Shown: one piece after another, positions 24,451 to 36,697 of the stretch | Layout: the number at the start of each line of letters is the position of its first letter | Position numbering within the stretch: position 1 is the stretch's first letter | Assembly (NCBI GenBank): GCA_015680685.1 | Contig: MNCI01005294.1 | Span: 22,416-86,415, forward strand | Reading direction: 5' to 3' | DNA length: 64,000 nt | Source: Gnetum montanum | Lineage: Eukaryota > Streptophyta > Gnetopsida > Gnetales > Gnetaceae | The notes under the pieces: model-generated | What the model was told of the DNA's origin: nothing | What the model saw: the letters and a program-made list of their open reading frames with translations, nothing else | The model's database searches: none | Program-made: the position numbers and the translations under genes

Positions 24451-26148
24451 CCATATGGGGCCCTCAGTTCTTTTAAGTTTTTATTTTACAATGTTTTTAT
24501 TTTACAGGTTTTTGTCTTACACATTTTTGTTTTACACATTTTTGTTTTACAANNNNNNNNNNNNNNNNNNNNNNNNNNNNNNNNNNNNNNNNNNNNNNNN
24601 NNNNNNNNNNNNNNNNNNNNNNNNNNNNNNNNNNNNNNNNNNNNNNNNNNNNNNNNNNNNNNNNNNNNNNNNNNNNNNNNNNNNNNNNNCCATTCTCTTG
24701 GGTGCTTGGATGTTTTCTTCTTGAGTTTTCTTACCGTTTCAATGTTACCCAATCATCAGGAAGCTGAGCAATAAAAATAACAAAGTCTTTGCATGGTGTG
24801 GTTCTCACGCATAAAAACACAAAAAAGAGAGGAGAAGAAGAAAAAAAAAGAGAGAAAAAGTGAGAATTCAAAGCACACCCCTAAGACAAAATAATTCTTT
24901 GGGCTGCAAGCACTGGTTATGGAACTACAAATGTTTCCTCTAACTAAGGCCCTTCTCACTTTTCATTCTCTCCTTTGTTTCATTGGAATGGTGGTGGCTC
25001 TTTTGAGGTGCATTCTTGTTACTCCAAGAGGATGGATTGGCCAAATGCATTGATGTGAAGTCACTAGAAGTGGTTGGTTTGAGGCTGTACTTGGAATGAG
25101 ATTTACTAAGTCACATTAATCATGAAATCCACAAGGGGCTATAGACCACCTTGTCCTTGAGATTCCATTCCATTGTCTTCTCTCCACCCTTCTCTCCATT
25201 ATTCACCTCGTTGCCGATTGTATCATTAGTGTATATATTTTGGTTGATGCATTGTTTTCTTTTTGGTAAATGCTTGTGGTTAAGACTTTAACTCTTGTTC
25301 CAAATGACATTCGCAGAGCCTACAGACTCTTTGAATATGGGTTTGTCAAGGCATTAAGGGCATGAGCCTACTTTGGGGAGGACCCACTGACATTCCCCTT
25401 TGGATGCATGAGTTAACTTATTTTTCCTAACATTTTTGCAATTAATTTTATTTTGTTCATTTCCATCTTGACATCCACTTTATCGACGTTACCATTATCT
25501 CTTTTTATCTATCTTTCTTACTCCTTTTCTTTCTTCATTCTAATGCTACCAGAGGTTCACGATTAGTCATGGGGGTACAGGGCCCGGTTTTTTTGATTTT
25601 CTCTTAGCCTTGAATTTTTTCAATTCTTTCCTAACCCCTACACCTTCAGTAGTCATCATTAATATATCTCTAGATCCGTATTATCCATACCACAACCTAG
25701 CCAATGGACTTTCATCAAAGAAAGGTATTAATTACATGATGATTCATTTAACCTTGCTAATATAAGATTATGTTGTGTGTGCAGATGGCGATCGTACAAT
25801 AATGGATTGGATTTGGAGCAAACACTTGGAATGGAGCAGTGCTGAAGTAGCTATGCAAGGAGCAAGATGGATGGTGTGCTTACCGATGGACAATGGAAGG
25901 TGCAATCTTGGCATTGAAAATAGTAACACTTCTTTCTCTCTCTCTTTTTCTCAAGCTGCCAACTAAGGCCTGATGTCATTGTAATAAGGTGTTCACCCTT
26001 GTTGTCATGAACACCAGTTTTTTCAAGTCTTGTAATGATGATCCGTTCACATGTCATACCATTAGTTCCATTCCCCTCAATAATTCCATACCTTCCCGAT
26101 ATTATTGTAAGGAGCTCGAGGATGAGTTTTCATTCAGTCATGGGGGTA
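24451..26148 (+). other. 3' spacer of element D, with conserved boxes and post-pol gene start
   Basis: Contains polypurine-like motifs at 24421-24432, 25564-25577 and 26136-26148, the conserved CTTTGGGGAGGAYCCACT box (25364-25388) and TTGTGTGTGCAG joined to ATG at 25785. The frame after that ATG starts MAIVQ and stops at once, so the gene is reduced to a remnant. Ns fill 24553-24689. Confidence 0.7.
24553..24689. other. Assembly gap (137 N)
   Basis: An N run inside D's 3' spacer. In C (minus) the flanking sequences, the GTTTTACAA side near 16550 and the CCATTCTCTTGGG side near 16200, are about 350 bases apart, so the true gap is probably longer than 137. Confidence 0.95.
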
Positions 26149-27141
26149 TGATGAGATGCGATTTACATGAGCTGCAATATTGTGTACACGATATCGCGAT
26201 CTACTGCCATATCTATAAATAAGAGGCAACTCTCCCTTGTTTCTCCATATTGGGTTAGAAGTAGGGAAACTATGGTAGTTTGATCACTCCAGAGATAGAA
26301 TATTTTCCATGTGCCCATAGTAGGAGTCCTAAAGCGAACGGATCTTTATTCAAGCAACATTGTACCTGAACACAAGTTGTGTACGGTAATAAAGATGAAC
26401 TTCTTGGATAAACCTTGCAGTGCATGGAATAGGATTTTATTTAATGTTATTTACTGCTTTCTTAGTAATGCGGAATGAGTACGAATTGATTACGAGCATC
26501 TAAGGATGTGTACGGTTAGTCAAGGAATCACCTGCTCATTGCATGCGGTATGAGTACGACTTGATTATGAGCATCTAGTGTGACTACTTGGTAACCCAAT
26601 GGCGTATCCAGGATCTGCGCTTGGTAATCCTAGTGGTAGTTGTGCACTAAGATGTGTATGGTTAGTCAAGGAATCGACTGCTCATCGCACTTAGGCTAGC
26701 TTAGATTCTCTCAACCCTTTCCTCCTAGTTAAGTACCTCAGTACGACCACTTTGAGCACGTGCGTTACGCGTGGTAATCCCAATGATGATTAGAGTTTGG
26801 TAGCCATGGTTGCATTGGTTCAGGGTGTGTACAGTAAGTGGGAACGGATGTTGATGCTAGGTAATTTAGACTTGGGTCATTAGTTAGAGTTAGTTAGTTT
26901 TCTCAACCCTTCACCTCAATAGCATAGGAGACATAAAACATAAAAAAATATAAAAATCATATACCTTGGACTTACTAAACCATACACCGTGACAACCACA
27001 AGTAATTCTGGGAAGACAACGAATGATTAACCCTAAGTGTTCCATGGGGCGTGTAGGCACTTAGTCTACGGAGTTCGACTGGATCGCGTGTGCTACACTC
27101 ATTTCGTATGGTTGAGTGTAGGGGTACCTCACCACTCATCA
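26149..27141 (+). repeat. 3' LTR of element D
   Basis: Starts TGATGAGATGCGATTTACAT and ends CTCACCACTCATCA; 993 bp, longer than C's because a segment with 'gagtacgaattgattacgagcatct' and 'ggttagtcaaggaatc' is partly duplicated (about 26468-26700). A GATATCGCG palindrome is at 26190-26198 and TATAAATAAG at 26214-26223. The flank CTTAG follows. Confidence 0.88.
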
Positions 27142-29640
27142 CTTAGTCATTAAAGAAAGATGGTAAGTGGCATCGACTATTGATTATTAAATTTAGTAAC
27201 ATTCAATGATCAATTTCCTTTTCCATTTGTTAACTAGGTCCTAGACACCATTGTAGGAGATTAGTGCTATAGTTTTCTTGATGGGTACAATGGATATAAC
27301 CAAATCCACATTGCACTAGAAGACCAAGAAAATACCACATTCACTAGTCCATGGATGATGTTTGCATACATAAAAATGTTCTTTAGCCTATGTAATGTAC
27401 TCACTATCTTTCAAAGACTTGTACTTAGCATCTTTCAAAAGAAAATTTGTAATGGGTTTGAAGTCTTTATGGACAACTTCTCCACATATGGGCTAGATTT
27501 TAAACATACCTTGGATCATTTAGAGTAGGTACTTGAAAATATGTGTAGAAAATCCATTTAATGGTTTAATATGGTATAGTTATGAAGCATAGAGTATCTC
27601 ATAAAGGAATAGAAGTAGATCCAAAGAAGATTAGAGTCATCTAGAACATCACTTAAAGGCCACAAACCATTAAGTATGTTAGATCATTTCTTGGCCACAC
27701 AAGATATTATAGAAGATTTATTGAAAATTTCTCAAAGATTGTAAAATAATTACCAAAATTCACAAAGAAAGATGCAACATTCCATTGAACAAAACTCTGT
27801 GAGAAGGATTTTAAGAACTTAAAGATGAAACTAATCAAAACACCAATCCTTCGAGCTCTAGATTGGTCAAAATTATTCCACATTATGACAGATGCTTCAA
27901 ACTATGCACTAGGAGTAGTACTCACTCACCTAAATGATCAAAGACAACCCTATTACATACACTGTGACATTTGAGGCATCACTAGGGCATAACTTAATTA
28001 CACCACTACAAAATAGAAGCTTATGGTCGTAGTGTATGAACTTGAGAAATTAAGCATTATGTGCTTGGGGATTCTACTTACATCCACACATATCATAGTG
28101 TTATTATATTTTTGATGAATAAACCAACATTCAATCCAAGGGTGATAATATGGCTTGTGATATTACAAGAATTCAATATCATAATTATAGATAAAAGGAA
28201 ACTAAAAACATTGTAGCTAATCATCTATCTAGACTTAGATGAGAATCGCAAGATAATGATGAACCATTATCATACTAATTTCTCAATAAAAATCTATTCA
28301 TAAGAATATCAATGGCTACAACCTTAACAAAGAATTCATGGATTTATGATTATGTGACCTATCTCACTACACCAAAACTTCCTATTAAGTGGGACAAGAA
28401 ACAAAAGGAGTAGTTCCTCCACCAAGCCAAGTAGTATATGGAAATTAATGGAAACATTTATAAGATTTTTATTAATGGGCTAACCAAATGGTGTGTTCTT
28501 GAAGAAGACTAGCAAAAAACCTTAAACGATGTACATGAACAACCATGTAGAGGTCACAATGTAAGACAAAGGATAGCACTCAAATTGATGATGGTAGGCT
28601 ATTTTTCTCCTACCATATTTAGAGATGCACATTGGTTCATCCAATCTTTAGAGAGATGTAAATGTGATGGAGGACTCAAGACTAGAAATAAAGTTCCACA
28701 ACAGTGGATATAGCCATTTCATATTTGGAAAATTGATTTTATGGAACCCATCATGCTAATGTTCAATGGGAAATCATATATTATAGTGATTGCATCAAGT
28801 GGGCAGAAGCAGTTGTAGTTAAGAATTGTACAACTATAATAGCTACTAAATTCTTCTAACAACATGTGGTAAATTGGTTTGAAGTACCTAGAATATTGAT
28901 ATATAATAATGGAACCTACTTTAGCAAAACTACATTTAAAAAGCTAATGCAATGCCTTGGGGTCAATCATAAATTAACTACATCATATCACATTTAAGAA
29001 AACCATAAAGTAGAATTAACCAACAAGAAACTCACAAGAATATTAACTCAAATTATTAGTTGATCTTGAAAGGATTGGAGCACTCACCTGAAAAATGCTC
29101 GCTCGGTGTATAGATCCACATGGAAACTTCCTATAGGATATTTTCCCTTTGAACTAGTTTATGAAAACCTTCCTACACTACTAATCCAAGTAGAGTTAAG
29201 AATCTTAGCCACTACTAGTGTACTTAACTTAGACTTAAACTTAGCTCAAAAGTAACATCTCATGAATCTCAACCTTTTAGATAAAAATTGACTTGTAACT
29301 TTGATGAATAATGAGGTTTACAAGAAATACTCCAAATGTAGGCACGACACAAAACTAAGACAAGTATCTATCAAGCCTAGTGATAGAGTCCTTTACCATA
29401 ATCCCAGTCATGTTTCACAAAGGACTAAATTTCAAACTCTTTGGGAATGATCCTATATCATCCATGCTACATACCACTTGGATGACATGTGCATTTATCA
29501 CCCAACCAATTCGCAAAGGCTTATTTTGGTTAATATTCAATAGATCAAACCATTGTATGAATCTCTTGACTCCTCTATGGATTCTACCTTGTTTGACAAA
29601 TTGGCTTCAATCCATTCCATATTTTGGTTAACTATTTCCA
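27142..29640 (+). pseudogene. pol: pol (RT, RNase H, integrase) of element E
   Basis: The plus strand resumes E inside reverse transcriptase: FLDGYNGYNQIHIALEDQEN (about 27275-27330), TTFTSPWMMFAYIKMFF, and FEVFMDNFSTYG (about 27460-27495) in place of the family's Y-x-D-D active site (here MDN). Thumb-like HRVSHKGIEVDPKKIRVI is near 27590-27640. RNase H traces follow (27870-28230). Integrase begins near 28500 with CRGHNVRQRIALKLMMVGYF, followed by RCKCDGGLKTRN and IWKIDFMEPIMLMFNGKSY (about 28720-28780, holding the first catalytic Asp). Stops are frequent throughout. The polymerase would have copied the RNA and integrated the DNA. Confidence 0.8.
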
Positions 29641-31785
29641 CTAATGGTCATGGGGGTATCCAATCGAATACTTAGGCATATGCCCCTTTCTTTTCTTACT
29701 ATTTTTTTTTTTGCATTTTTAAATAATTTTTCTATTTCTTAATCATATTCTATTCTTTAATATTTTCTAAAATTTTTCTACAATTTTCTATTCTTATCAT
29801 TCTTCTACAATTGTTCATCATCTTTATTGTACATATTTTTATTGATTTTTCTAATAAAGTTTAAGGAATAAAACAAGATGTAGTCCCAATAATGTGAATT
29901 TAACCCTATATTATTAAATAATTGAAGTATTAATTCTATATATAGTGAGACCACATTATCCATTCACTCATTTTTGATAATAAGAGATTCTTACCATGAA
30001 CATAATGATATTATTTTCACAATAAAACTAAAATAAAATTGTGATCATCATGCATGGATAGAAAAGTGAAGACACAAGTGGGAATGAAAAGGATGTGACA
30101 TCAAGGGTATTTTTGGATTCTCTAAGGATACTTCTATAAGTCTTATCCTAATGTTACGTTGCATTATTTACTTGAGTTCTAATGAAAAATGGAAGTATTT
30201 CTAAAATAAGTGTTACCTTACAATGTCACTGAAAAGATATGTTACCCATGCCTAAAGGTAGTCCTCTTGTAATGTTAACATAGTAATAATCTAATAAATG
30301 CATAGGATAAAATGTTTTGGGGTTTCATTGGAAATACATGTTATTCATGCCTAAAGGCACTCCTCTATCTGATGGTCAGGTATCCTTTAAAAAATAAAGT
30401 GTGCTATTAATAAACTACTTTCTTGAACTTCATTGTCAAGTGTTAATACTTCTTGCAATTGTGATAGTCTTATGGTTGCTAGTTTTGGGATGATGCAATT
30501 CAATATCACTAGTAAGTTGTATGGACTTGGTTTGAATGTTTGACAAAAAGACTAATGATCATTTTACCCATACATTACATAGAGAATTCATTATGCCTAT
30601 GGTAAGATACCTCACATCCCAATTTCTTCAATCCCTTACTATTCCCATTCCACCTTACTATTATATATAATCATAGTTTAATGGTTCTGTATAATATAGT
30701 TTTATTTTCTCATCTGAATAATACTAACATGTGTGTTTTGGAAGATAGGTATGTTTTACATTCAACTCCTTAAGTGCCTATAGACACTTGTAGGTGTGGT
30801 TATATAAGGGCACTAATGACTGGAGCTTGCTTTGGGGAGGATCCACTTGTATACCTCTTATGCTTCATACCTGACAACTAATTCTACATATTCTTACACC
30901 TATAAAACATTTAAATCGTTATTTTTCACTTTCCTAAATTCTCATAACTGATCATATTTTAGACAATTCCTACCACCATCTCCTATAGATCTCATTGACT
31001 TACTTTGCCAAATATTTCTTCTTTTACAAAATTTTACCACCAAATTTTCATATTCTAAACATCATCTATGATCAAGATCCCTTTAGACCAACTATACATC
31101 TTCCAAACTATCCATTTAATTCAAATTTCCACCACAAACTACTCAAAATCCAAGATTTTATGAATAGTAACGTTGTAGCTATGATGTATTAGGCCCTAAT
31201 ACATTGTAGCTATAATGTCGTATCTACAGTGTATCCAATATAATCTAGCTATGAATACATGCAAGGAGTTAGCAAATTTTTTATTTTCCACATTTCACAC
31301 AAAGGGAGTTCATGTTATTTTTTGATCCTTTGATGCCTGAACTTCCAAGCTCCATAACTTCCGCATCGTAGCTTTGATTTGTGTGATTCTTAAACCCTAT
31401 TCATCACTGGGTGATCAACTTAGTCAAGGGAGAGAAGTGTAGTGGAAATTTTGGCAATTTGAACAAAGTTTTTCTAACACTGGAAGAGTACATTAAGGGT
31501 AGGAATAAGAACAATAATTTGAATCCTGATCAAATAATTAAATAAGAGCTAATGAACTTGATCATTCCTCCTACTTACCCATCTGAATACACAATAAGAG
31601 AATAATAATTGTGAGAGGCCATAATAATTAAAATTACAACTAATAAGGGTTTCTGTTTCAAATTTTCCTAACTCTGCAATCCTCATAAGAGCTATAAGTA
31701 ATAATAAGTATAAAATTTTGACAAGTCACGGAACCCAGGAAAAGATTATGAACCATTGTAAGCTTATTTGAAATCCTTAGGCAAT
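29641..31785 (+). other. Post-integrase spacer of element E
   Basis: Non-coding. Polypurine-like motifs lie at 29646-29658 (GGTCATGGGGGTA) and about 31421-31436 (weaker), the conserved box at 30823-30848, and a cluster of imperfect palindromes around TGTAGCTATGATGTATTAGG at 31160-31260, placed like the internal promoter-like cluster of G. It is cut by G at 31785. Confidence 0.6.
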
Positions 31786-32623
31786 TGATGAGTCATGAAT
31801 TGTTGGCCATGATATCACACCCATGATATCACGTACAAGATATCATAGCCTAGACGTGATATCACATATGCGATATTGCAGCTTGTCTCCTCATCTATAA
31901 ATAAGAGGCAGGTAGATTTGGTAAAGAAATTTTAAGTTTTTTAGTTTTTTAGTATTAAGGTAGGAACTTTTTGTCAGTTTTTCCTCTCAACCCTTTCTCC
32001 TAGTGCATGCCCGCAGTGTGATGATTGTAATTCTACAACATCCTTATTCGAGTGTGACGTACTTGGACACGCACATGATCAATAATAAAGATCAAGATTA
32101 ATTCATCATTGTAGCATCCAATTAGCTTAATTATTTAATTTTTATTGTTATTCATTGCTTTCTGAGCTAATATCTCTCTACGCTTATCTCCTAGTAATGT
32201 GGAATTAGTATGACTTAATCATGAGCATTTAAGTGTGACTACTTGTTAACCCAGTAGTGTACCTAGGCCATGCACTTGGTAATCCTAGTGGTAGTCATGC
32301 ACGAGGTCCAAGATGTGTACGGATGATTAAGGAATAGATGCTCATTGCACTTAGATTCTCTCTCATCCTCTCTCCTAGCTTAGTTGATATTATTTCCCAT
32401 CATAACCAAGTGTAGAATTAGTGTAGGAACACATCATACATCTCACTTTGGACTAAACCATAGGTGACAATGCTAATACTAGTCTAGGTGGGAAGATAGT
32501 GAATTGCAATCTACGAGTAACTGTCTAGATACCACAACTAGTCCATCTGCAGAGTTCAACTGGATCATGTATGAAGCACTCATATTCGTATGGTTGAGTG
32601 TAGGGGTACCATATCACTCATCC
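31786..32623 (+). repeat. 5' LTR of element G
   Basis: Begins TGATGAGTCATGAATTG and ends near ATCACTCATCC (the terminal A has changed to C). GATATC-type palindromes occupy 31809-31878, TATAAATAAG lies at 31896-31905, and CAATAAAGATCAAGATT at about 32081-32098. It is 24 bp shorter than the 3' copy, equal to one palindrome unit. Confidence 0.93.
31809..31910 (+). promoter_or_regulatory. U3 palindrome array and TATA box of G 5' LTR
   Basis: Repeated GATATCAC/GTGATATC units spaced about 15-25 bases apart are followed by CTATAAATAAGAG. The same order in A, C, D and the 3' LTR of G supports a promoter role (inference). The palindromes are plausible dimeric factor sites. Confidence 0.65.
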
Positions 32624-32764
32624 TTGGTGCCGTTGCCGGGGACGGTGCCAGTTATCTAGATTAGTTATATCATACAAGGTCACTGTATAGGAATTAACGA
32701 TATATCTTTTAGGAAGAAATAATTACAAAAAGTCACATACAAATTCACACACAATTTCACAATC

Positions 32765-34314
32765 ATGCCTCTCCTACAAGACTACGATAATGCCACATAT
32801 AGTGAGGCGATTCATTGCAAAACCAACAAATTATATGAAAATGAAGGTTGGAGTACGCAATATGAGGTGGGGATCTCTTATAAATATAAACGAAGGCAGC
32901 ATCATCCAAATACACAAAAGCATAACTTCCTCAATGACAATGAACCCCTATTGGCCACTATAAGCCTAATAAAAATATAAGAGGTTGTTCGAATCTTCCA
33001 TAGGCATCGCAAAGAGAGCCACCTAGCTAGGCTCGATTTAAACAACTTTTCCAATTTCTCAAGAGGCTATGACTTAGATCTGCAACAACATTTACAAGCC
33101 TTCTACGATGCCTATGCATGGAACAACATTGATAACCCTTGGAAAAAACTCAAGCTCTTTCCTATGACACTTTTTGGCTAAGCAAAAGTATGGTATAGAT
33201 TGTTAAAACCAAATTTAATATGACATTGGCCAACAATGGTAGAACTCTTTAACGAAAGATATCAAACCTATGCAAGAGTGTCGGCCTTGAGAAAACAAAT
33301 CCAATAGTGGAAACAAGCACAACATGAACCCTTGGACATGACCTTAGAAAGATATTATGAACTGTTAAACAACTTTCCAGGCCATGAATTCTCTGAGGAA
33401 AGGCTAATGTACCATATTTTTGATGGGCTTCGTGATGAAACAAGAGAGACCCTATGGATGTATGCCCAAGGTCAACTATATGAACTACGAACCCATCAAT
33501 TCCAAGAGCTTATTAAGTGGGTAGCAAAAGAAGAAGGAGAAATGGCTAGATGAGAGAGTGTTGAAAAACATCAATGGGACCAAAATATCAACTTAACAGA
33601 GGTCCATAATCACAAAAAGGAGAAATCAACCTATCTCAAGGAGGAAGAACCATCTTTGCCAATACACAACAATTATTAGAGGAAATCGAGGCAAAGATCC
33701 ATTAGATGCTAGAATGGATGCATAAAAAGTATGGGGAATATATTAATATTATTGGAGATGGAGTTTTGACAACCCGAGAAGCAAGAAAAAATATCATTAG
33801 ACAATTGGAAAGAAGGGATGAGGAAAATAAGAGCTCAATTTCAAATCATACGTATGAATGCAAAATTTGCCTGTATGATCACCCCAAGGGCCAATGCCTA
33901 ATCTTGTTATATTTATATGAGCATTCGAAAAACATGTTACACCTAGAGTTCGTACAAAGATACTATGTTCGATCACAGTGGAAGAAATCCCAGTCGTGGG
34001 AGAAACCATTCCTAAACTGGGGACACCCTTCATATCATCCGAATGCAAATGCTTATCTAGTTCAACATCCTATTTCCCTGACTAGGTCAACATACTCTAT
34101 CTCATCTCATTATTATTTTCCTCATTACTATCAGCCCATGTCCTCAACACAACCACTGCCTTGTGTACCTTATACTTCTTCTAAATTTCAACATTATCAT
34201 CCTTTCCCTCCTTCTACATCACCACCAACTATTCCTAAAGTGTCTACACCAGAGCAACAACCCACGAATGTTACTTGTGCTACTATTGCCAACAGTAGTG
34301 AGAGACCTTCTTAA
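32765..34314 (+). pseudogene. gag: gag of element G (decayed)
   Basis: ATG at 32765 starts the same N-terminus as element A (MPLLQDYDNA). The frame continues with stops through NLQAFYD-like and KKLKLFPMTLFG (about 33145-33180), LFNERYQTYARVSALRKQIQ (about 33250-33305), LDMTLERYYELLNNFPGHEF (33325-33385) and LWMYAQGQLYELRTHQFQEL. A frameshift lies between 33553 and 33706. The zinc-knuckle-like CKICLYDHPKGQC is at about 33860-33895, followed by a Ser/Pro/Thr-rich tail to 34314. It would form the particle shell; no protease motif follows. Confidence 0.75.
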
Positions 34315-34619
34315 CATCAAAGGTGTCCCTTCTTTAGACATGACCGTATGAAGGGATAACATAGTTCCAAGGCCACTACATTCTCCAACTCAGCACAAGT
34401 CCAACACTATGGTGCATCCTTCTCCTTGAACCCAACACCTCATGTCACCTCATCAGGGCCACCAATTAACACTCCAACAACCATACGGCCCAATGAATAC
34501 AACCATGGAGGGCAACATCCTGATCCTTGCATACCATCTTATGGTCTCAAGTATCATAGTGGGTCAACTCTTTACCTAGGAACCACGTCTTATAAATTGC
34601 CCCACTATGCTTACTATAA

Positions 34620-36697
34620 TTAGGTGTGTGAACCCCAATGGGGTAAGTATGACCAAGTTTTGATATTTCCAACATGCAAGGATCCTCATCTTTCATTTAT
34701 TAATCCTCGCCATGCTCAACTGTTTAGTTATGGGGGATATTTCCGATTCTAATAACAAGCAGGATTAATAAATATTTTTCATTTTCTTCATTTTACAATT
34801 TTTTGTTTTCCAATTTTTCAATTTCTTTTTTGTTACCTTTTTGTCTTTTTATCTTTTTATATTTTTGTAAGTAATCTCACATATGAATAAAACACTCATG
34901 TGGCTTGTTGGTTGAGGTGTGTTCTATGTTATCGAGTCTTGAGTGATAAATTATTTGGATAGTAAGCCCATTACACCCACTCATCCATTCTACAAATAAG
35001 AGGTTCTATTCGAGGGTACAGTGATATTCTTGAAATTCTTAAAACTTAAAATTAATTTTGTGTCCATTATACCTAGAATGAAGAAGGATGGATCAAGAGG
35101 AAATGATTAGGGTGTGACATTAAGGGGACTTGCAGATTCTCTTTGGTGACATCTTTCAGAGTTATCATGCAACGTGGTTGTACTAAGATCCTTGTAGATC
35201 TAATGCAAAATGGGAGTAAGAGTAATCAAAAGGCACTTAAAAATCAAATGTTGTTCTAGGGGGTCCTACTAGAAAGACATGCATTGATGCCTAAGGGTTG
35301 GTGGCTTCTTTGGATTCAACATTCATCAAAAAAAAATAGGAAACAAAGAAAGTGCCACAAAGAAAAATTCACTGCTTCCTTGAACAAAATGCCAAGTGAT
35401 CATATGCCTTGTTTTTATGATACTCTCATAGTCGCTCATCATGCGATGAAACACTGTGGTGTCACTGATCAAAGGAATGGACTTGATCCTAATCTTGGAA
35501 TGACAGGGTTAATGACACATTAATCATGCTTTACACGTAGGATTCATTGTGCCCTAGGTTAGTTACCTCATGTCCCAGTCTCTATAATCCCTTCTGTAGT
35601 CCATCTCATCTCACTATTCATGTAATTGTAGCTCGTGTCCTGCGTAGCATAGAATTATTACCTCATTTTGGTGATACTTGCATGTGTGTGTTTTGTGGAA
35701 CTAGTTTGGATTACATTTAACCCTTCTAGTACCTACAGAAATTTCAAGGTGTTGTTACACAAGGGCATTAGAGGTTGGAACCTGCTTTGGGGAGGATCCA
35801 CTTGCATAATTTTTGTAATTTTCACTCATAACACATCTTCCACACACCATCTATTACCCTCAGCATATTTTCAATGATATTCTTTCCCTTATTACTATCC
35901 ATCTGATTCAAATGTTCCTATGAACCATCACATAGCCTTTTTCTCCCCCTTACCATTCGAGGTCCTTATTGATAAATTCCACACCATCATAATTTTTGTG
36001 CCTTCAGAACTATTTGAATTACCATGGAACCCTTTAACACTCGTCCAAATGTCCTTAGTTTACATCATTTAATTTTAGAAAAATATTAAAAATTCAGTAC
36101 ATTCTATAAAATTCCCTAACTTCGATAGGTCGTAATATCGCGTACGTGATATCGCGGCTGACACAATATCACGTCTGTGCTATCGCGTCCAATATATATA
36201 TATATATGTGACCTCCATGCTAATCAACATCATTTAAAACTATTCACATAGGGGAATTTTTTTAAATTTTTCTCTATGACTCACGATTGCACATCCCTTG
36301 CTTTCATATTCATAACTCGCTCGCTGGTACTCCAATTTTCATTCTGTTTGAACCTACTTGAACCCAGAGTGTTTAGTTTAGTTGTGGGGGAGGAGAACAT
36401 GCCAAATAGTACATAAATTTTTTGAAATTCATCATCTCTCGAAGGACATTATTAAGGATAATTAGTTATAAAATTAAGAATAAATGTGCCAAAAACAATT
36501 TCATCTCCTTAGTTATACCAGAAAACTAGATTTGGAAACCACCTAAGTAAAGAGGATTAAATATTATAATCTTTTAGGGACATTTTCTCCTAATAATTAA
36601 CATCACACAAAGATAAAAAAAATTCATTAAGGTAAGAAGTAAGGTATAACCTAACTTTATAACAATCTTACTAAAAATTAGCCCCGTGTGATTGCAG
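34620..36697 (+). other. Long non-coding spacer of element G
   Basis: Contains a polypurine-like motif at 34725-34738, the conserved box at 35778-35803, U3-like palindromes with TATA at 36126-36210, a second polypurine-like motif at 36379-36393, and a possible small intron (donor AAGGTAAGAAG near 36630, acceptor GATTGCAG at 36697). Otherwise non-coding. Confidence 0.65.
36126..36210 (+). promoter_or_regulatory. Internal U3-like promoter of element G
   Basis: Four imperfect palindromes (AATATCGCG, GTGATATCGCG, AATATCACG, CTATCGCG) are followed by TATATATATATATG at 36193-36208. This is the same order as in the LTR U3 regions but with a different TATA and inside the element, about 490 bp upstream of the post-pol ATG. 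I infer a separate promoter for that gene. Confidence 0.55.

Larger units (their letters stand above)
20529..27141 (+). mobile_element. Non-autonomous gag-pro element D
   Basis: D carries a truncated 5' LTR (about 20538-20983), primer-binding site, gag-pro (21125-24450), a 3' spacer with an assembly gap, a polypurine tract (26136-26148) and a complete 3' LTR (26149-27141). RT, RNase H and integrase are absent. It is the best-preserved gag-pro of this family in the window. Confidence 0.85.

Noticed and set aside
24425-24752. Open frames containing long X runs
   Set aside because: They span the assembly gap and have no meaning.
13999-27141. Possibility that the inverted C/D arms are a foldback assembly artefact
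   Set aside because: The arms differ at many positions and by a ~350-bp gag segment, so they are two distinct copies; the junction alone still merits long-read confirmation.
36190-36210. TATATATA run as a simple microsatellite only
   Set aside because: It is short and sits at the expected distance downstream of the U3-like palindromes, so it is kept as part of a promoter-like region.
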